From: Alternaria dauci
Taxonomy: Eukaryota; Ascomycota; Dothideomycetes; Pleosporales; Pleosporaceae
Length of the DNA: 64,000 nucleotides
Direction: 5' to 3'
Assembly: GCF_042100115.1 (NCBI RefSeq)
Contig: NC_091276.1
Location: 2,790,001-2,854,000 of the forward strand
Part shown: positions 39,557 through 50,489 of the stretch, one piece after another
Layout: the number at the start of each line of letters is the position of its first letter
How positions within the stretch are numbered: position 1 is the first letter of the stretch
The notes under the pieces: model-generated
What the model saw: only the letters and a program-made list of their open reading frames with translations
Databases searched by the model: none
Told to the model about the DNA's origin: nothing
Position numbers and translations under genes: made by a program

Positions 39557-42116
39557 CTATAGCTCATCCCTGACCATCTCCACCTCCTCTTGACCCTGAC
39601 CCAGATCCGGCATAGCCATAATCTTCACCACCAAACTCGTCCAGCCAGTAAAGTGCTGCGTGCGCTGCCCCTTGCCCGTCTCAGGATTATACTGTTCCCA
39701 CGCAAAGCCCGTTTCCTTCCAACTCTCATACACAGTATTGACCAGGTTCTTGCGGAGTTCGGTGTATATTTTGGATGCGCGGGTATGGTGAGGGCCGGGT
39801 TGAGTTGCGATGTTCTATCATCCGTTAGATTGGTATACAGGGAAAAATGGGTAGTAGGTAGGGACAAGAGACTTACAAGTAACTGCTTCACAGCCAGATA
39901 ATTAATCGGCATCCATACCGGGCCCCTCCAATAATCCTCGGCCGTATGATAAAACTCATCACTCTTGCTCAAACTCCTGATTCCAAACGGACTCCACAAC
40001 TCCTCTTCATCCTCAATCAAATCCAGCACATGACCCAGCTTCTCGCTCTCCTTATCCACAAGGCCCGTCAGGAACGGGAACAGTGAAATATAACCCTTGT
40101 GGCACACCAAGCTATGCTCTTCGTAATCATCAATCGTAGCATCGCAATACGTCTTCTCCTTGTTCGACCAGTGCAAATCGTCAATGTTGTGCATAATCGC
40201 TTCGTCGTAGCGCGCGAACTCCGCCGCATCGTCTTCCTCGTCGAGATAGATGGCTATGCGCTTGATTGCGCGCGTCATCATGCCCATCCAGCTTATCAAG
40301 TCGACATGCAGCTCGCCCGGATGCGGCGGCTGCGCGCGTGGATAATCGTCGAGACCGGAGGTAAGTATATGACTCGGTGTGCGTCCGCGCCAGCGGTATC
40401 CTTCTTTTGTCGAAAAAGCTTCGCGGTCGTAGCTCTTAATGTCGCCAGCCTGGGTCTTGCGGTACCAGAAGTAGTTGCGTTTGAGGAGGGGGTACAGGGA
40501 GCGGAGGTATTCGAGTGCGGCCTCGCGGTTCGAGAGTTGCATCGAGTAGGACTTTTCCTGCTGCAGCTTCTCGCTGCTGGTGTCGGTCTTGATGGCGTCG
40601 AGCTTGTCGAGGAAGGACGTGATGACCATGAAGAGGGTGGGTGGGTTGGCGTAGTGCGGGTATTGGACTTGAAATTCTTCTGGGACTTTGCTGCGCGCTT
40701 CGGGGCCGAGAATCTGTTCGCGTCCGATCCAGCCGTCTTCGTCCATGAGACTGAACCACGATTTGATAATGTCGAGCGTGAGGTCGGCGTCCCAGTCGAT
40801 GACGGGGAGGAGATGGAATCCTTCGTCCCAGAGGAAACCGCGGGGGAAGAAAGGCCGCGATGGAATGGCGGTAAACAGCTCCGACGGTCCTTCGAGCTGG
40901 GCTTGATTCCTGCTTCGCGCTTCGGCAGCCTCCTCCCAGAAGCCCTCGCTGTCCTCCTCGTAGGCAGGATCGTAGGATCGATCGACGCGGGAGTCGCCGA
41001 AGAAGTAGCCGATGCCACCGATGAGGTTCGAGAACAGCGACTTGCCAAACTCCTCGTAGCGCTCCTTCAGGAAAGGCGGCTGGGGCTTGAAGATATCCGT
41101 GAAGCGAGCCGAGAAACTAGATGTGACGGAATCGATTTGCTGAGTGAGATGCTCCGACGTAATCTTCTCCGGCGCCGACGCAGACGAGAAGAGGATGTCG
41201 AACTCAAAGGGACCTTCAAAGACCTTCTGTACCAGGTGCATGTTGCCTTTCCCGGGCAGATGCTGGATCGTGTAGACCTGCTCAGGCGGCGGTGGGTTCT
41301 GCTCGCCATACTTGGGGACGAGCACGTCGATCTGGCCCTTCATGTGTGCGAACATCATGGGCTTGACCTGCCACAGCGCTTCCTCGGGCACCTGTCCGCT
41401 ATGCACGAGAGTCCGATCCAGTGGCTTTTCGGCGTAGCTGGGGTGGTCATGAATGGGGTGCTTGGCCTTGCCCTCTGTGACTGTGAGCTCAAACTCGCCC
41501 AGTTCTATCGTCTGGCCCTTCAGAACCACGTCGCCCTCCATGCCAGGCTCCGATGTGTCAGCATCTGCGACCTGGAGGTTCCCAAAGCCCTCGAGCGTGT
41601 TGTACCAGACGACTGTCGTGCGCAGATTTGGGCCCGCGTCGTCTCGTGGCGTGCCCTTGATCCTCGCGCCCCAGCTGCCGCCGTGCTCGCCGCCAGGCAA
41701 CTTGATGAACTCGGTGGTGACGTCAATCTTGTTGGCGGGGTCGTGGATCGTCTGTCGGCCGCCGCTGCGCACGTCGTATTCGTCCCAGCCGTAGCCGTCG
41801 AGCTCGTGCTGCTCGCACGTGTGTCGGAAGTCTGCCAGGTCAGCACGTGGTGTCCATTGAGCTGCGCACGTGACAACCTACTGTGCTGCACGCTCTGGTA
41901 GTCCTCGACCCGTGTCCACATCAGCCCGCCCATCAGGCTCTTGGGGATGCGTGGCCGGACGCCAAAGTAGAGGTTGGGGCGGTACGGTCCCCAGAGCAAG
42001 CTCGCATTGGTCGCCTTCTCGACCTCTGCGACCTGCGCACCTGCGAGGGGCAATTGGAGAGCCAGGAGGCATGTCAGCCCCTTCCAGAGGGTGCCATGGC
42101 GGGATTCGCGCGTCAT
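39557..42116 (-). CDS. CWH41: ER mannosyl-oligosaccharide glucosidase I (GH63)
   Basis: Three exons, 42116-41882, 41831-39877 and 39814-39557, give about 815 residues, normal for the family. Introns are 50 and 62 nt (GTAGGT and GTAAGT donors). A hydrophobic N-terminal anchor (GLTCLLALQLPLAGAQV) is followed by NASLLWGPYRPNLYFGVRPR and, across intron 1, by HTCEQHELDGYGWDEYDVR, typical of glucosidase I. The catalytic barrel shows SRPFFPRGFLWDEGFHLLPV, DGWIGREQILGPEAR, SGLDDYPRA and YWRGPVWMPINYLAVKQLL. The final exon adds YTELRKNLVNTVYESWKETG and a TGWTSLVVKIMAMP tail. It removes the outermost glucose from Glc3Man9GlcNAc2 in the ER lumen. A 600-codon frame on the other strand is a composition shadow of this gene. 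Confidence 0.95.
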
Positions 42117-42375
42117 GGTGTTGTGTCGTCGGAGCTGTCTGGAGCTCTGCGGGGACGGCTTTGGGACACATTTCGCGGAGGTCGGGGGTTATGCGGGCGC
42201 CGATTGGCCCATGTGGGTACGCCCTCAATGTGCTTAGTCAGTAGAGGCACTAGAGTACATTCGGACGTCTGACCCACAGGACAAGTCCAGCTACAACGCA
42301 AAACACTCGGCGTCTGCTTGAGCGTCGTTTCGCATCGGTGAAATACTATTTTGCCAACCCTTCCCCACAACATGT
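42117..42375. other. Intergenic region
   Basis: About 260 bases between the glucosidase I start and the end of the reductase gene. Nothing recognised. Confidence 0.4.
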
Positions 42376-43663
42376 CTAAAGGCCAGGGGCTATCGCGAGC
42401 CTTTGACCACTCACTTTCCCCTCTTTCAGCAGGTCCCAGGCTTCCTGCACTTTGTTCAATCCGCCTATGACTTGGACAGGCACCAGCTTTAGCCCGCCAG
42501 ATGCGAACTGGCTTTCCAGGAAATCCCACCATACCCACTGCGTAAACTCCGCATTCCTGGGGTCGAGATAGTCGTCCACAAACTGCCTGAAGAATCCACT
42601 TACGCCTGCCGGCAACTCCACGCCAGCTCGCACGCCCATCGTGGTCAGAAACGAACCACCTCCCTGTGCAGCCAGGACGGCGCCCAGCAAGACCTGATCT
42701 TCGGCCGAGTCCGCAGCCGCCAGGACGGCGTCAAATGGGCCAATGCTGGCAAGCTCCTGGACTACTGTTGGTGATTTTCGGTCGACGCAGTGTGCAGCAC
42801 CAAATGATACAACGAGCGTGGCGTTCTTGCTTGATGCAACTCCTATCACGCTGTAGCCAGCTCGAGCAGCTAACTGGGTAGCATAGGCGCCAAAGGAAGA
42901 CGAAGCACCCCAGATAAGGACTTTCTTATTTTTGTTGTCCGGGTTAGGGCTTGTTGATGGCCTTTCAAGGTGCAAATGCAGGATTAATGCACTAGCTGCA
43001 CCGTACAGGTTGGAGACGGAGGCTGCCGCCTCGAAAGACTCTTGTCCAATCTAAAATGTAGTGTTGTCAACAGTTATCCCAGCGGAGGTTCTGACCAGGC
43101 TCTAGAGGAACTACAGCTAAGCAAGAGGCTGTCTTACCTTCGCTGTCAACTCCTGGGTGGTAAGTGCATATCTTTGATATGCTCCAAACCGCGCGTCGTT
43201 GCGGATAGTCCCACAACTGTTTGTGACAACGCGGTCCCCAGGCTTAAAGCGGGTAATGTCTCTGCCGACCTTGACGACCGTACCAGAGAACGATACTGAG
43301 CACCCGAATTCGTTAGCATACGTTCCTAGTAGTGGTGCAGCGGCAAGCTCCTGGACTGTGTACTGACACCCTATGATGGTCGGATATTTCAACGGAAAAG
43401 GGAGTATTCCTTGTTGGATCTTGTACTCTGCTGGCTGAACAGCGACTGCTTTGACCTGCCGCGGCATTAGTTGGTCACTAACAATGTATAGGGTGACTGA
43501 TACGGGTGGTGAGTAGTCGACTGTCATGACTGCCACCACTTGACTGTCTTGCTCTACACACCTCAATCAGAAGCTCCCCTGGCCCAGGTTGTGGAATATC
43601 GGCAGGACCGATTTCAATTTGCTTCCCTACCCCTGGCAGCCAGGCTGCAATATTCTGAACCAT
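42376..43663 (-). CDS. Zinc-free medium-chain reductase (quinone oxidoreductase/enoyl reductase-like)
   Basis: Three exons, 43663-43562, 43455-43138 and 43050-42376, give 364 residues. The N-terminus MVQNIAAWLPG is preferred over upstream in-frame ATGs because it matches the MDR start. The GroES-like domain shows YPTIIGCQYTVQELAAAPLL (an unusual segment where most MDRs have G-x-E-x-x-G) and FGCSVSFSGTVVKVGRDITR, then FKPGDRVV. The Rossmann domain has KKVLIWGASSSFGAYATQLA and GYSVIGVASSKNATLV. Zinc ligands are absent. It belongs with fungal trans-enoyl reductase/zinc-binding-dehydrogenase-like proteins that sit beside polyketide synthases, but no synthase is present here. NADPH-dependent C=C or quinone reduction is likely. 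Intron 1 is longer than usual (106 nt, GTGTGT donor). Confidence 0.85.
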
Positions 43664-43893
43664 CGCCATTAGACTGTTGAAAGAGGGTTGTTCGAGCAGC
43701 AAAGTGTCGGGAGCACCTCTTGACTTTAATAGAAAGTGGAACGCTCGTATTCTGAACCGTGACTAATCTGTCGATGTCCACGTAAGCGCATAGCAGTTCA
43801 AGGCCAGCCACTTTTACGATTATCGAACAGGTCTCTTAGTGCTTACTCCAGCGAATGTGCCAACAAAACCGTTCAATTTATGAATCAATCGCT

Positions 43894-44805
43894 CTAATCG
43901 ACATGGTCCGTAACAGTCGTGATGTCCTTCCACTCCTTCAGTAGTCTCTCTGTCTCCTTACACTTGTTTATAATGAATGGCGTAGCATCCGACCCGAGCG
44001 CAACCCGAATTGGTATGTCTCGTCCTTCCGCAACACCGCTGTGTGTCAGGATATCCACAATTATCTTTGCTCCCTTCTCTACGTCACCCAACTGTGTGTT
44101 GTTCTTATTATCCAGCATCTTGCGAGTCTCTCCCACGCCTGTCTCGTCATACTCCTTCATCCGCACCGCAGACTTGACCCTGGCATCAGCATTTAGTAGA
44201 TTGGTGCGAAAGTAGCCGGGCTCGATGACGGTGGTTATGATCCCAAAAGGCTCGAGCTCAGGCCGCATGCTCTCGCTGATGCCAGAGCACGCCCATTTCG
44301 TGGCACTGTAAAGGCCGTAACCTGCCCCACCGCTCCAAGACCCAATGCTGCCAAAGTTTGCAATAACCTTCTCGCCAGGTGCAGCGCGAAGGTACGGAAG
44401 CACAGCACGGCTCACGTTCAACATGCCGAAGACGTTGGTGTTGAAGGTTGCATAGTCTTCCTCGGGACTGTTCGCCATCAGTATCGTACTAGTCTAGCTG
44501 CTTCATTGGACATACCTGATCTCCTCCACTGCTCCCTCCAAGACATAGCCTGCAGCATTAACAAGGTGCGTGATGCGGCCATACTTCGAATGAGCTGCTT
44601 TGATGACGTTTTTCAGGTCTGAAAGTGGTGCAGTCACATCAAGGGCCAAAGCAACAGCTCCAGCAGCCTCAAGGTCATTGAGGCGAGAGACATTGCGGGC
44701 TGTGGCAATGACCTTGTGGCCACGTTTTAGAGCCTCCAAAGCAATGAACTTTCCGAAGCCGGACGAGGAACCTGTAATCAGCCAAACCGGAGTATCGCTG
44801 GACAT
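43894..44805 (-). CDS. Short-chain dehydrogenase/reductase
   Basis: Two exons, 44805-44516 and 44467-43894, joined by a 48-nt intron (GTATGT donor, ACAG acceptor), give 287 residues. Cofactor motif TGSSSGFG near residue 11, NAAG-type motif in HLVNAAGYVLEGAVEEI, NTNVFGMLNVSRAVLPYLRA, catalytic Ser in NFGSIGSWSG, Y-x-x-x-K in LYSATKWACSG, and EPGYFRTNLL after it. This is the classical fungal SDR type related to NADP-retinol dehydrogenase. The start MSSDTPVWLITG is used in preference to the ATG five codons upstream. It is transcribed in the same direction as the MDR gene about 230 bases away. Confidence 0.92.
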
Positions 44806-45713
44806 TGTGGGATTCAACACACAGATAACGCCAGGAGGTGCAGTATGCAGAGGATCCGAGTAGTGACAAGAGACAAGATGCGATGTGGTCTGAGGCCTTG
44901 AATTTCTGCAGACTGGGGAGCAAACAAATATCCTTTGGCTCTACAACCCGATCGCCAAGAAGCTCTGTCGACTATCTAGAGCCTTCCATACTGTCGGTGT
45001 TTGCATGCAAACACGCTGTTCCAAGATGCAAGAATCTGAGTGCTGGATAATGGGGTAACTGTCAGCATATACGCCAAGACATGCAGGACTCTCAGTAAGC
45101 ATCTTGGCACGCTTACTGAGGGCGAAGCTAACCCATACGGGTTCATTTGAAACGCAGTTGAACGTTGAAGCTGGTTTCAAGACGACCGAAAGTCTTCGGA
45201 CAAAGGAGAAAGATTCGGACGACTTGCTTGGCGTCCAGCATGATGCATGAGCTCGGTGCAAGAGAGGTCGAAGAGGTGTTATCAGAGGCTGACACGTAGC
45301 TTGCTTGAAGAAATATTTATCCAACCGACTATGGATACGATCAACGTCGGAAGACGAGAGTGGCGCGCTTGAGGATTTGCTATGACGTCAGAACTGTTGG
45401 AGACAATATTCATTCGGAATCTCGAGCCATGTTTGACAAAGTGGCCAAGTCGGAGATAAAGACCGAAGCTGAGATGTATCTCTGCCGGAAACCGGATTGG
45501 CAAGAGCCACGGCCATCTGTCAGGCTTTGCGGTGGTAGTCCAGTGGCAATTCTCGTTTCTCTAGCATCTCTACCGACATAAAGGCTGGCCTTTCAATGAC
45601 TGCTGTGATGTTAGCACCTAAAAACTAGTCAAGCAGCTACAGTCATCAAAACACTGCTTATAAGGACACACCTTTGATCTATAATCGACGCCAAATTGCG
45701 CGGACCGTCAAAC
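44806..45713. other. Divergent promoter region between two SDR genes
   Basis: About 900 bases between divergent SDR genes, possibly giving shared control. No specific motif or gene was recognised. Confidence 0.4.
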
Positions 45714-46570
45714 ATGGCTTCTGTACCAGACTCGGCGTACAAATCCCTCAGCCTAGCAGGCAAGGTTGCCATTGTCACAGGAGCATCAAGAGGCATTGGT
45801 GCTGGAATCGCCCTTGAGCTCGCCCGACGTGGGGCCAAGGTGAGTACAGGAGTTCGAGGCTGGTGTGCATCCATCAAAAGGTGGAAATTCTGACAAGGGC
45901 TTAGGTAGCTGCAACCTATACCTCGCCAGGCAGTGAGAAAGCGGTGGACGCACTGATCGAGCAGATCGCCAGCTTCGAGAATGGCTCGACTATTCTCAAG
46001 CTGAGAGCTGACCTTCGTGACCCATCTGCGCCCAAGCATATCGTCGCACAGACTCGCCAAGCCTTCGGCGACCACATCGATATCCTTGTCAACAACGCAG
46101 GCGTAGAGCTTGTAAAGCCGCTCCAGGATATTTCAACCGAGGACTTCTCCTTTGTGTACGATCTCAACGTTCGTGGGTCTCTTCTGATGACTCAGGCAGT
46201 CGTGCCCTATCTCCGCGCTCCGGGTCGTATCATTAATATCAGCTCAGTCGGCGCTCGGCATGGCTTCAAGGAGCTTTCCGTGTACTGTTCTTCCAAGGCA
46301 GCATTGGAGGGTCTCACCAGATGCTGGGCTGCCGAGCTGGGTTCTGCTGGACATACAGTCAACGCAGTCAACCCTGGGCCAGTGCAGACTGAGATGATGG
46401 AAAACATTCCTAAGGATTACATCGAGATGCAAAAGGCGCAGACTCCAGTGCAACAACGGGTTGGTACGGTTGACGATATCGCTCAGATCGTCGCATGGCT
46501 GGCTAGCGAAGAGAGTCGGTGGATAAGTGGTCAGGTGCTGTCTGCGAGCGGTGGATGGGCTATGTATTAG
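45714..46570 (+). CDS. Short-chain dehydrogenase/reductase (FabG-like)
   Basis: Two exons, 45714-45839 and 45905-46570, joined by a 65-nt intron (GTGAGT donor, TTAG acceptor), give 263 residues. Motifs: KVAIVTGASRGIGAGIALEL, DILVNNAGVELVKPL, NISSVGARHG, Y-x-x-x-K in VYCSSKAALEG, NAVNPGPVQTEMM and the C-terminal SEESRWISGQVLSASGGWAM. These fit 3-oxoacyl-ACP-reductase-like and hydroxynaphthalene-reductase-like SDRs using NADP(H). The substrate is unknown. ATG 45714 gives the usual short leader before the first strand; the frame is open for six more codons upstream. Confidence 0.93.
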
Positions 46571-47432
46571 TTAGGATGAACATAGAGCGCATGTTGTGTC
46601 GAGACCTGAGAATTCGCCTGGAATTCGTTTCGGCCACAGTAAGAGTCTCAGTGGAAGGTGTTCAAGTCTGCGATGGTGTGTGATTGTTAAAATAAAGCGA
46701 AGATCTGTCGTGCTTGTCCCATGGTGGTGTGCGCGAGCGGTACGTCTGTGGGGTCCGGCAGTAGAATAACTCCGGCAAGCATGACATCATCATTCCAGGC
46801 TCAGGCAATGCTAAGCGATTAGAGTTATCTAAGCAACTAAGAATGTGGGGGAACGTTATAGAATACGGTCTTGACGAGGGCCTAGACGGCCTTTAGGGAG
46901 GAATTTTGAAGACTGTGTTAGAAAGATCAGCAGCTGGAGATTAATAGGATGCGGTGTATAAGACAGGTGTGGATAGCAAGAGGATCTGCGAGTCCGGGTG
47001 CAGGTCATTCGATAGTAAGCAAAGCTTCACACCTATACTAAGATACCTCTTGTGAATAGTCTCTAGTAACATATAGCTATGGAACGCATCGCGGGTGCAG
47101 ATACGAGCTGAAGTATATGAACATCGAACCACGTTCAAAATGCTTGGCAGTCAGCCTCAGCCGCATGCTACATCCAGCTACACTCAGCTCGACGAAACGT
47201 AGTCAGCCAAATGATCCTCACCGCCAAAAAGTCCCAGTGGCGGTTGTAGTCGATTTATGTCCTGCTTCCGCGACAAAGGTATAAGAGTGTATGCGTGGAA
47301 ATCCAGTCCACTTTCCCTTCATCATCTCATCACTCCATCACTGTCACTTTCTCAACGATTGCCACCCTCGCCTTCGCCGCGCATCTTACAACAGACTCTT
47401 TTCGCCATTATCACGAGCCATTCCAAGTCATT
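46571..47432. other. Intergenic region upstream of the metalloprotease gene
   Basis: About 860 bases. From about 47290 the sequence is C/T-rich (runs such as CATCATCTCATCACTCCATC), as in a fungal leader. No gene is seen. Confidence 0.4.
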
Positions 47433-48617
47433 ATGCATTCAGCGTGGTATTCGTACCTGGTTGGGAGTGCGCTGCTTAGCACCGTCTTTGCCCACCCACT
47501 GGCATCGCAAGACGAACTTGCTTGCGATACCGAGCCACCGAGCTGCCGTCCTGCGTGGGGGGCTGTGGACTATGCGCCTTCGGTCGGCCGCCTACGTGCT
47601 GGTCTCATCTTCGTCGACTTCCCCGACACCCCGGACGACCACTTTGGCCAAGAGCCATGGCAGCTCATTGAGCCGCTCAAGGCACAACCCGCCGACCTGT
47701 ATCGACAGATGTCTTTCGGAAAGCTCGATTTCGAGATCGTACCCCTCTTGGACAAGTTCTACCGCATGCCCCGTGACTCTGCATCCTATGGCTTCGCTGA
47801 CGAGGAGGGCCTCACCGCTACGGAACATGAACAATACATTTCCGATGCTCTTGCAGCCGTCCGTGACGACTTCGACTTTGCGAGCGTTGATATCCTGTTC
47901 ATTGCGCCGCCCAACGGGACCGAGCAAATCAATCGCTCTGCCTCATACAGTAGTCCTGTCATCACCCCAAGTGGCCGAGAATTCCGTGCGGGCAGTGTCA
48001 TCACATTTGGAAATGACCTGTACCCGGATGGAAGTTGGAAGACTGTAAATCACGAGGTGGGCCACACAATGGGCCTACCTGATCTGTATCCCTACGGCCC
48101 CGGAGGCAACGGTCTATGGGTGGGGGGCTTCGACATGATGGGCGTCGTCTGGGGCCAGTCACCCGATCTCTTCGCGTGGCACAAGTGGCGCCTGAACTGG
48201 ATCGAGGAGAACCAAGTGGCCTGCATCACGGAGTCCGGCACGACTACGCACCATTTGAGTCCAATCGAAGTCGATGGCGGTGTCAAGGCCGTTGCTATCC
48301 CAGTGAACGCGACAGGCTATGTCATGGTGGAAGTACGTTCAATGCAAGGAATCGACTACGCGGCATGCGAAACCGCGACCGGGGTACTCCTCTATACGGC
48401 AGACACTGCGCTTGGGAGTGGTGAAGGTCCAATCCGAATTCTCGACACAAACTACGCGACTTCGGGATGCGGTAACGAGTGGGATGGCTCGGCCTTGAAT
48501 GATGCGCCGCTGCGCGATGTCGATGCAGAACTCGATACTACGTTGGGCGTGAAGGTTAAGGTTCTCGCGCGGGAAGGCGATGACTTCATCATCGAGGTCG
48601 AGAGAGAAACGTTCTAG
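47433..48617 (+). CDS. Secreted M6-type (immune inhibitor A-like) metalloprotease
   Basis: 394 residues, intronless, from the ATG at 47433, which gives a signal peptide (YLVGSALLSTVFAHPLA). An open frame extends upstream to 47295 but would bury the signal. The zinc site is NHEVGHTMGLPDLYPYG, an H-E-x-x-H-x-x-G-x-x-D motif (H207, E208, H211, D217), preceded by FVDFPDTPDDHF and YRQMSFGKLDFEIVP and followed by GGFDMMGVVWGQSPDLFAWH, typical of the M6 peptidase family, in which the methionine-turn and W-x-K region follow the zinc site. Acts outside the cell on protein substrates. The family is mainly bacterial; fungal copies exist but are uncommon. Two N-glycosylation sequons (NGT, NRS) are present. 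Confidence 0.88.
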   Translation: MHSAWYSYLVGSALLSTVFAHPLASQDELACDTEPPSCRPAWGAVDYAPSVGRLRAGLIFVDFPDTPDDHFGQEPWQLIEPLKAQPADLYRQMSFGKLDFEIVPLLDKFYRMPRDSASYGFADEEGLTATEHEQYISDALAAVRDDFDFASVDILFIAPPNGTEQINRSASYSSPVITPSGREFRAGSVITFGNDLYPDGSWKTVNHEVGHTMGLPDLYPYGPGGNGLWVGGFDMMGVVWGQSPDLFAWHKWRLNWIEENQVACITESGTTTHHLSPIEVDGGVKAVAIPVNATGYVMVEVRSMQGIDYAACETATGVLLYTADTALGSGEGPIRILDTNYATSGCGNEWDGSALNDAPLRDVDAELDTTLGVKVKVLAREGDDFIIEVERETF

Positions 48618-49422
48618 CGATCCCGCCTACTTTAGAGAAAGCGTAGCAGTATGCTACACCTCTACCTTTTCTTGATGGAGCCATAACAGCTGGATTGCAG
48701 TATCATGTAGTCATGGTGAAGATTATCTACAGAACACCTGATTTTCTCCACCCTTTGGCATCTTTGCGCTAGACCTTTTTAGTAGACCGAATGTAGCTAT
48801 TTCTATCCTGATCCAACTGCAAACCCCGCCATCTTGAACATTGAACTCGTTGCTTCTCCACATTCGAGCGGTCCACAACGCACTTTGTTGTCTGCGCGTC
48901 AGCGCTCGCAAGCTGTTGCAGCTGAGGCGGCATCATGATTACGCATACGGTTCTACTCCGTCAAGATCCGAGTGTGCTAAGAAGAGAACCCCCTTTCTTC
49001 AAGATTGTGACCACGCGCAGCACCAAGAGGACAACAATCGAACGTAAAATATCTTGCAGGCCAACCAGATGCTACCATATCCGCACACTGGGACTATGCT
49101 CGCAGTATCACTTCATCCAACCTCTCGCGGCGCATCTCATCTCCAAACCTTACACTAATGCCAATGCCTTCATTACACGGCATTTGGACATCGAAGCGCA
49201 CCGTCAAGTCGTACGACGTGGCTACGTACGATCGCCGAGCCGTCCCGTGAATAAGCATCGCGAGGGTGCGCACTCAGGTACAGCACTCACAGGTCGTAAG
49301 CCGGCGTCGATCGAGATTGCTCAGGTGGGACTCCGCCTCATCAGGTGCGCGCGCTCGATGCTTGGGAAGTCAGATGCAATTACGTCAGCATGCGCGGCGC
49401 ATCAGTGTACCAGGATGCAACC
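48618..49422. other. Intergenic region
   Basis: About 800 bases. A frame of 164 codons at 48935-49429 has no motif and unusual composition, so I do not call it. Confidence 0.45.
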
Positions 49423-49785
49423 CATCTGACCAAGGTCGCGCCTAGACATGACATGGTCTAACCTAAATAGGCAATTTCTCTCACATAGCATGCTAAGACC
49501 ATGCCACATTATCTTAAAAATTAAAATTAAAGAAGAATTAATTTAGAATTAATTTACTCTTTATATAGGAACAACTTCTTAAGAAAAGAAGATATAAAAA
49601 AAACTTTATATTATAAATCTAGAGATATAAGCTAGATCTATAACGTTAGAATACAAAATTTTCTTATATCTTCTTTTCTTAAGAAGTTGTTCCTATATAA
49701 AGAGTGATTTAATTCTGAATTGATTCACAATCAATTCACCCTAGCACCTTGGCATGCCATCTCTGGGCCCGACCTTGGTCAGATG
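49423..49785. mobile_element. 363-bp foldback/MITE-like element with 16-bp perfect terminal inverted repeats
   Basis: The outer ends CATCTGACCAAGGTCG (49423-49438) and CGACCTTGGTCAGATG (49770-49785) are exact inverted copies. Inside, a 41-bp perfect inverted repeat (49556-49596 against 49665-49705) brackets a 68-base AT-rich loop. Between outer and inner repeats the arms still align but with C-to-T/G-to-A differences, mostly with T or A in the left arm. No open frame is present, so it is non-autonomous. Target-site duplication is not clear. The element could be moved by a DNA transposase encoded elsewhere. Confidence 0.75.
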
Positions 49786-50489
49786 ACGTGTATGCACTCA
49801 GTGTACCCAGCTGCCATTCTGTCGCATTGCGCTTGGCAACGAAGAAGTGCATGTAGTCTGAGATGCTTTGTGCACGGCGCAGCGTGTATTGCGGGTGCGG
49901 GTGCGGATGCAAGCGCAACGTCTACCGTGAGTGCGTGCGCAAGCGCAACCTCTTTGCTCCACTGAGAGCACATTCACTTCCGGCTTACCGGTTCCTGGCG
50001 TACCGACCGAGCAATTGCCGATCAAAACTCGTCCGGTGTATCCAATGCCAGGTTTTCCGCCTCAACAGGATCGACTTCGCGGAGCGGACGCAAACCGAAA
50101 ATAAATGATCGTCAGTCGATGATGCGTCCTCACAAACGATGGCCATTCCCTTGGGCCGCCAATTCCAACCATCATCACGATCACGCTCGGCAGCGAAGAA
50201 GCGCAGGGAGGAAGAGACTATGACGATCACACGCCGATGCCATCTTTAGGTACCTGCGCGGAATCACCAAGACCGTGTTCGGCGTGAAAGAAACTACAGG
50301 TCGTAATCCGGTGCTTACTTCGGCCAGCACGGTATGGAAAGTCATCACCGACATGACCGCATCACGAAGACATTGCGTCTGGCTGCCATCGCATAAAAGC
50401 CACTGCACCGCGCGCATCAAGCATCCAACAAGTGCACGACGAACTACGAAACCGCACAATCAAGCCTAAAACTTCATACCACAATCACA
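49786..50489. promoter_or_regulatory. Region upstream of the Kex2-type secreted protein gene
   Basis: About 700 bases, no supported gene. A short GC-rich patch with repeated TGCG/GCAAGCGCAAC pieces lies at about 49885-49950. The final 60 bases are C/A-rich as in a leader. Confidence 0.35.

Noticed and set aside
40099..41901. A 600-codon open frame antisense to the glucosidase I gene
   Set aside because: It lies fully within a clearly coding GH63 exon, has Leu/Arg/Val-biased shadow composition and no motif. It is a by-product of codon bias on the other strand.
48935..49429. A 164-codon frame ending inside the foldback element
   Set aside because: Composition is not protein-like and the end of the frame runs into the terminal inverted repeat.
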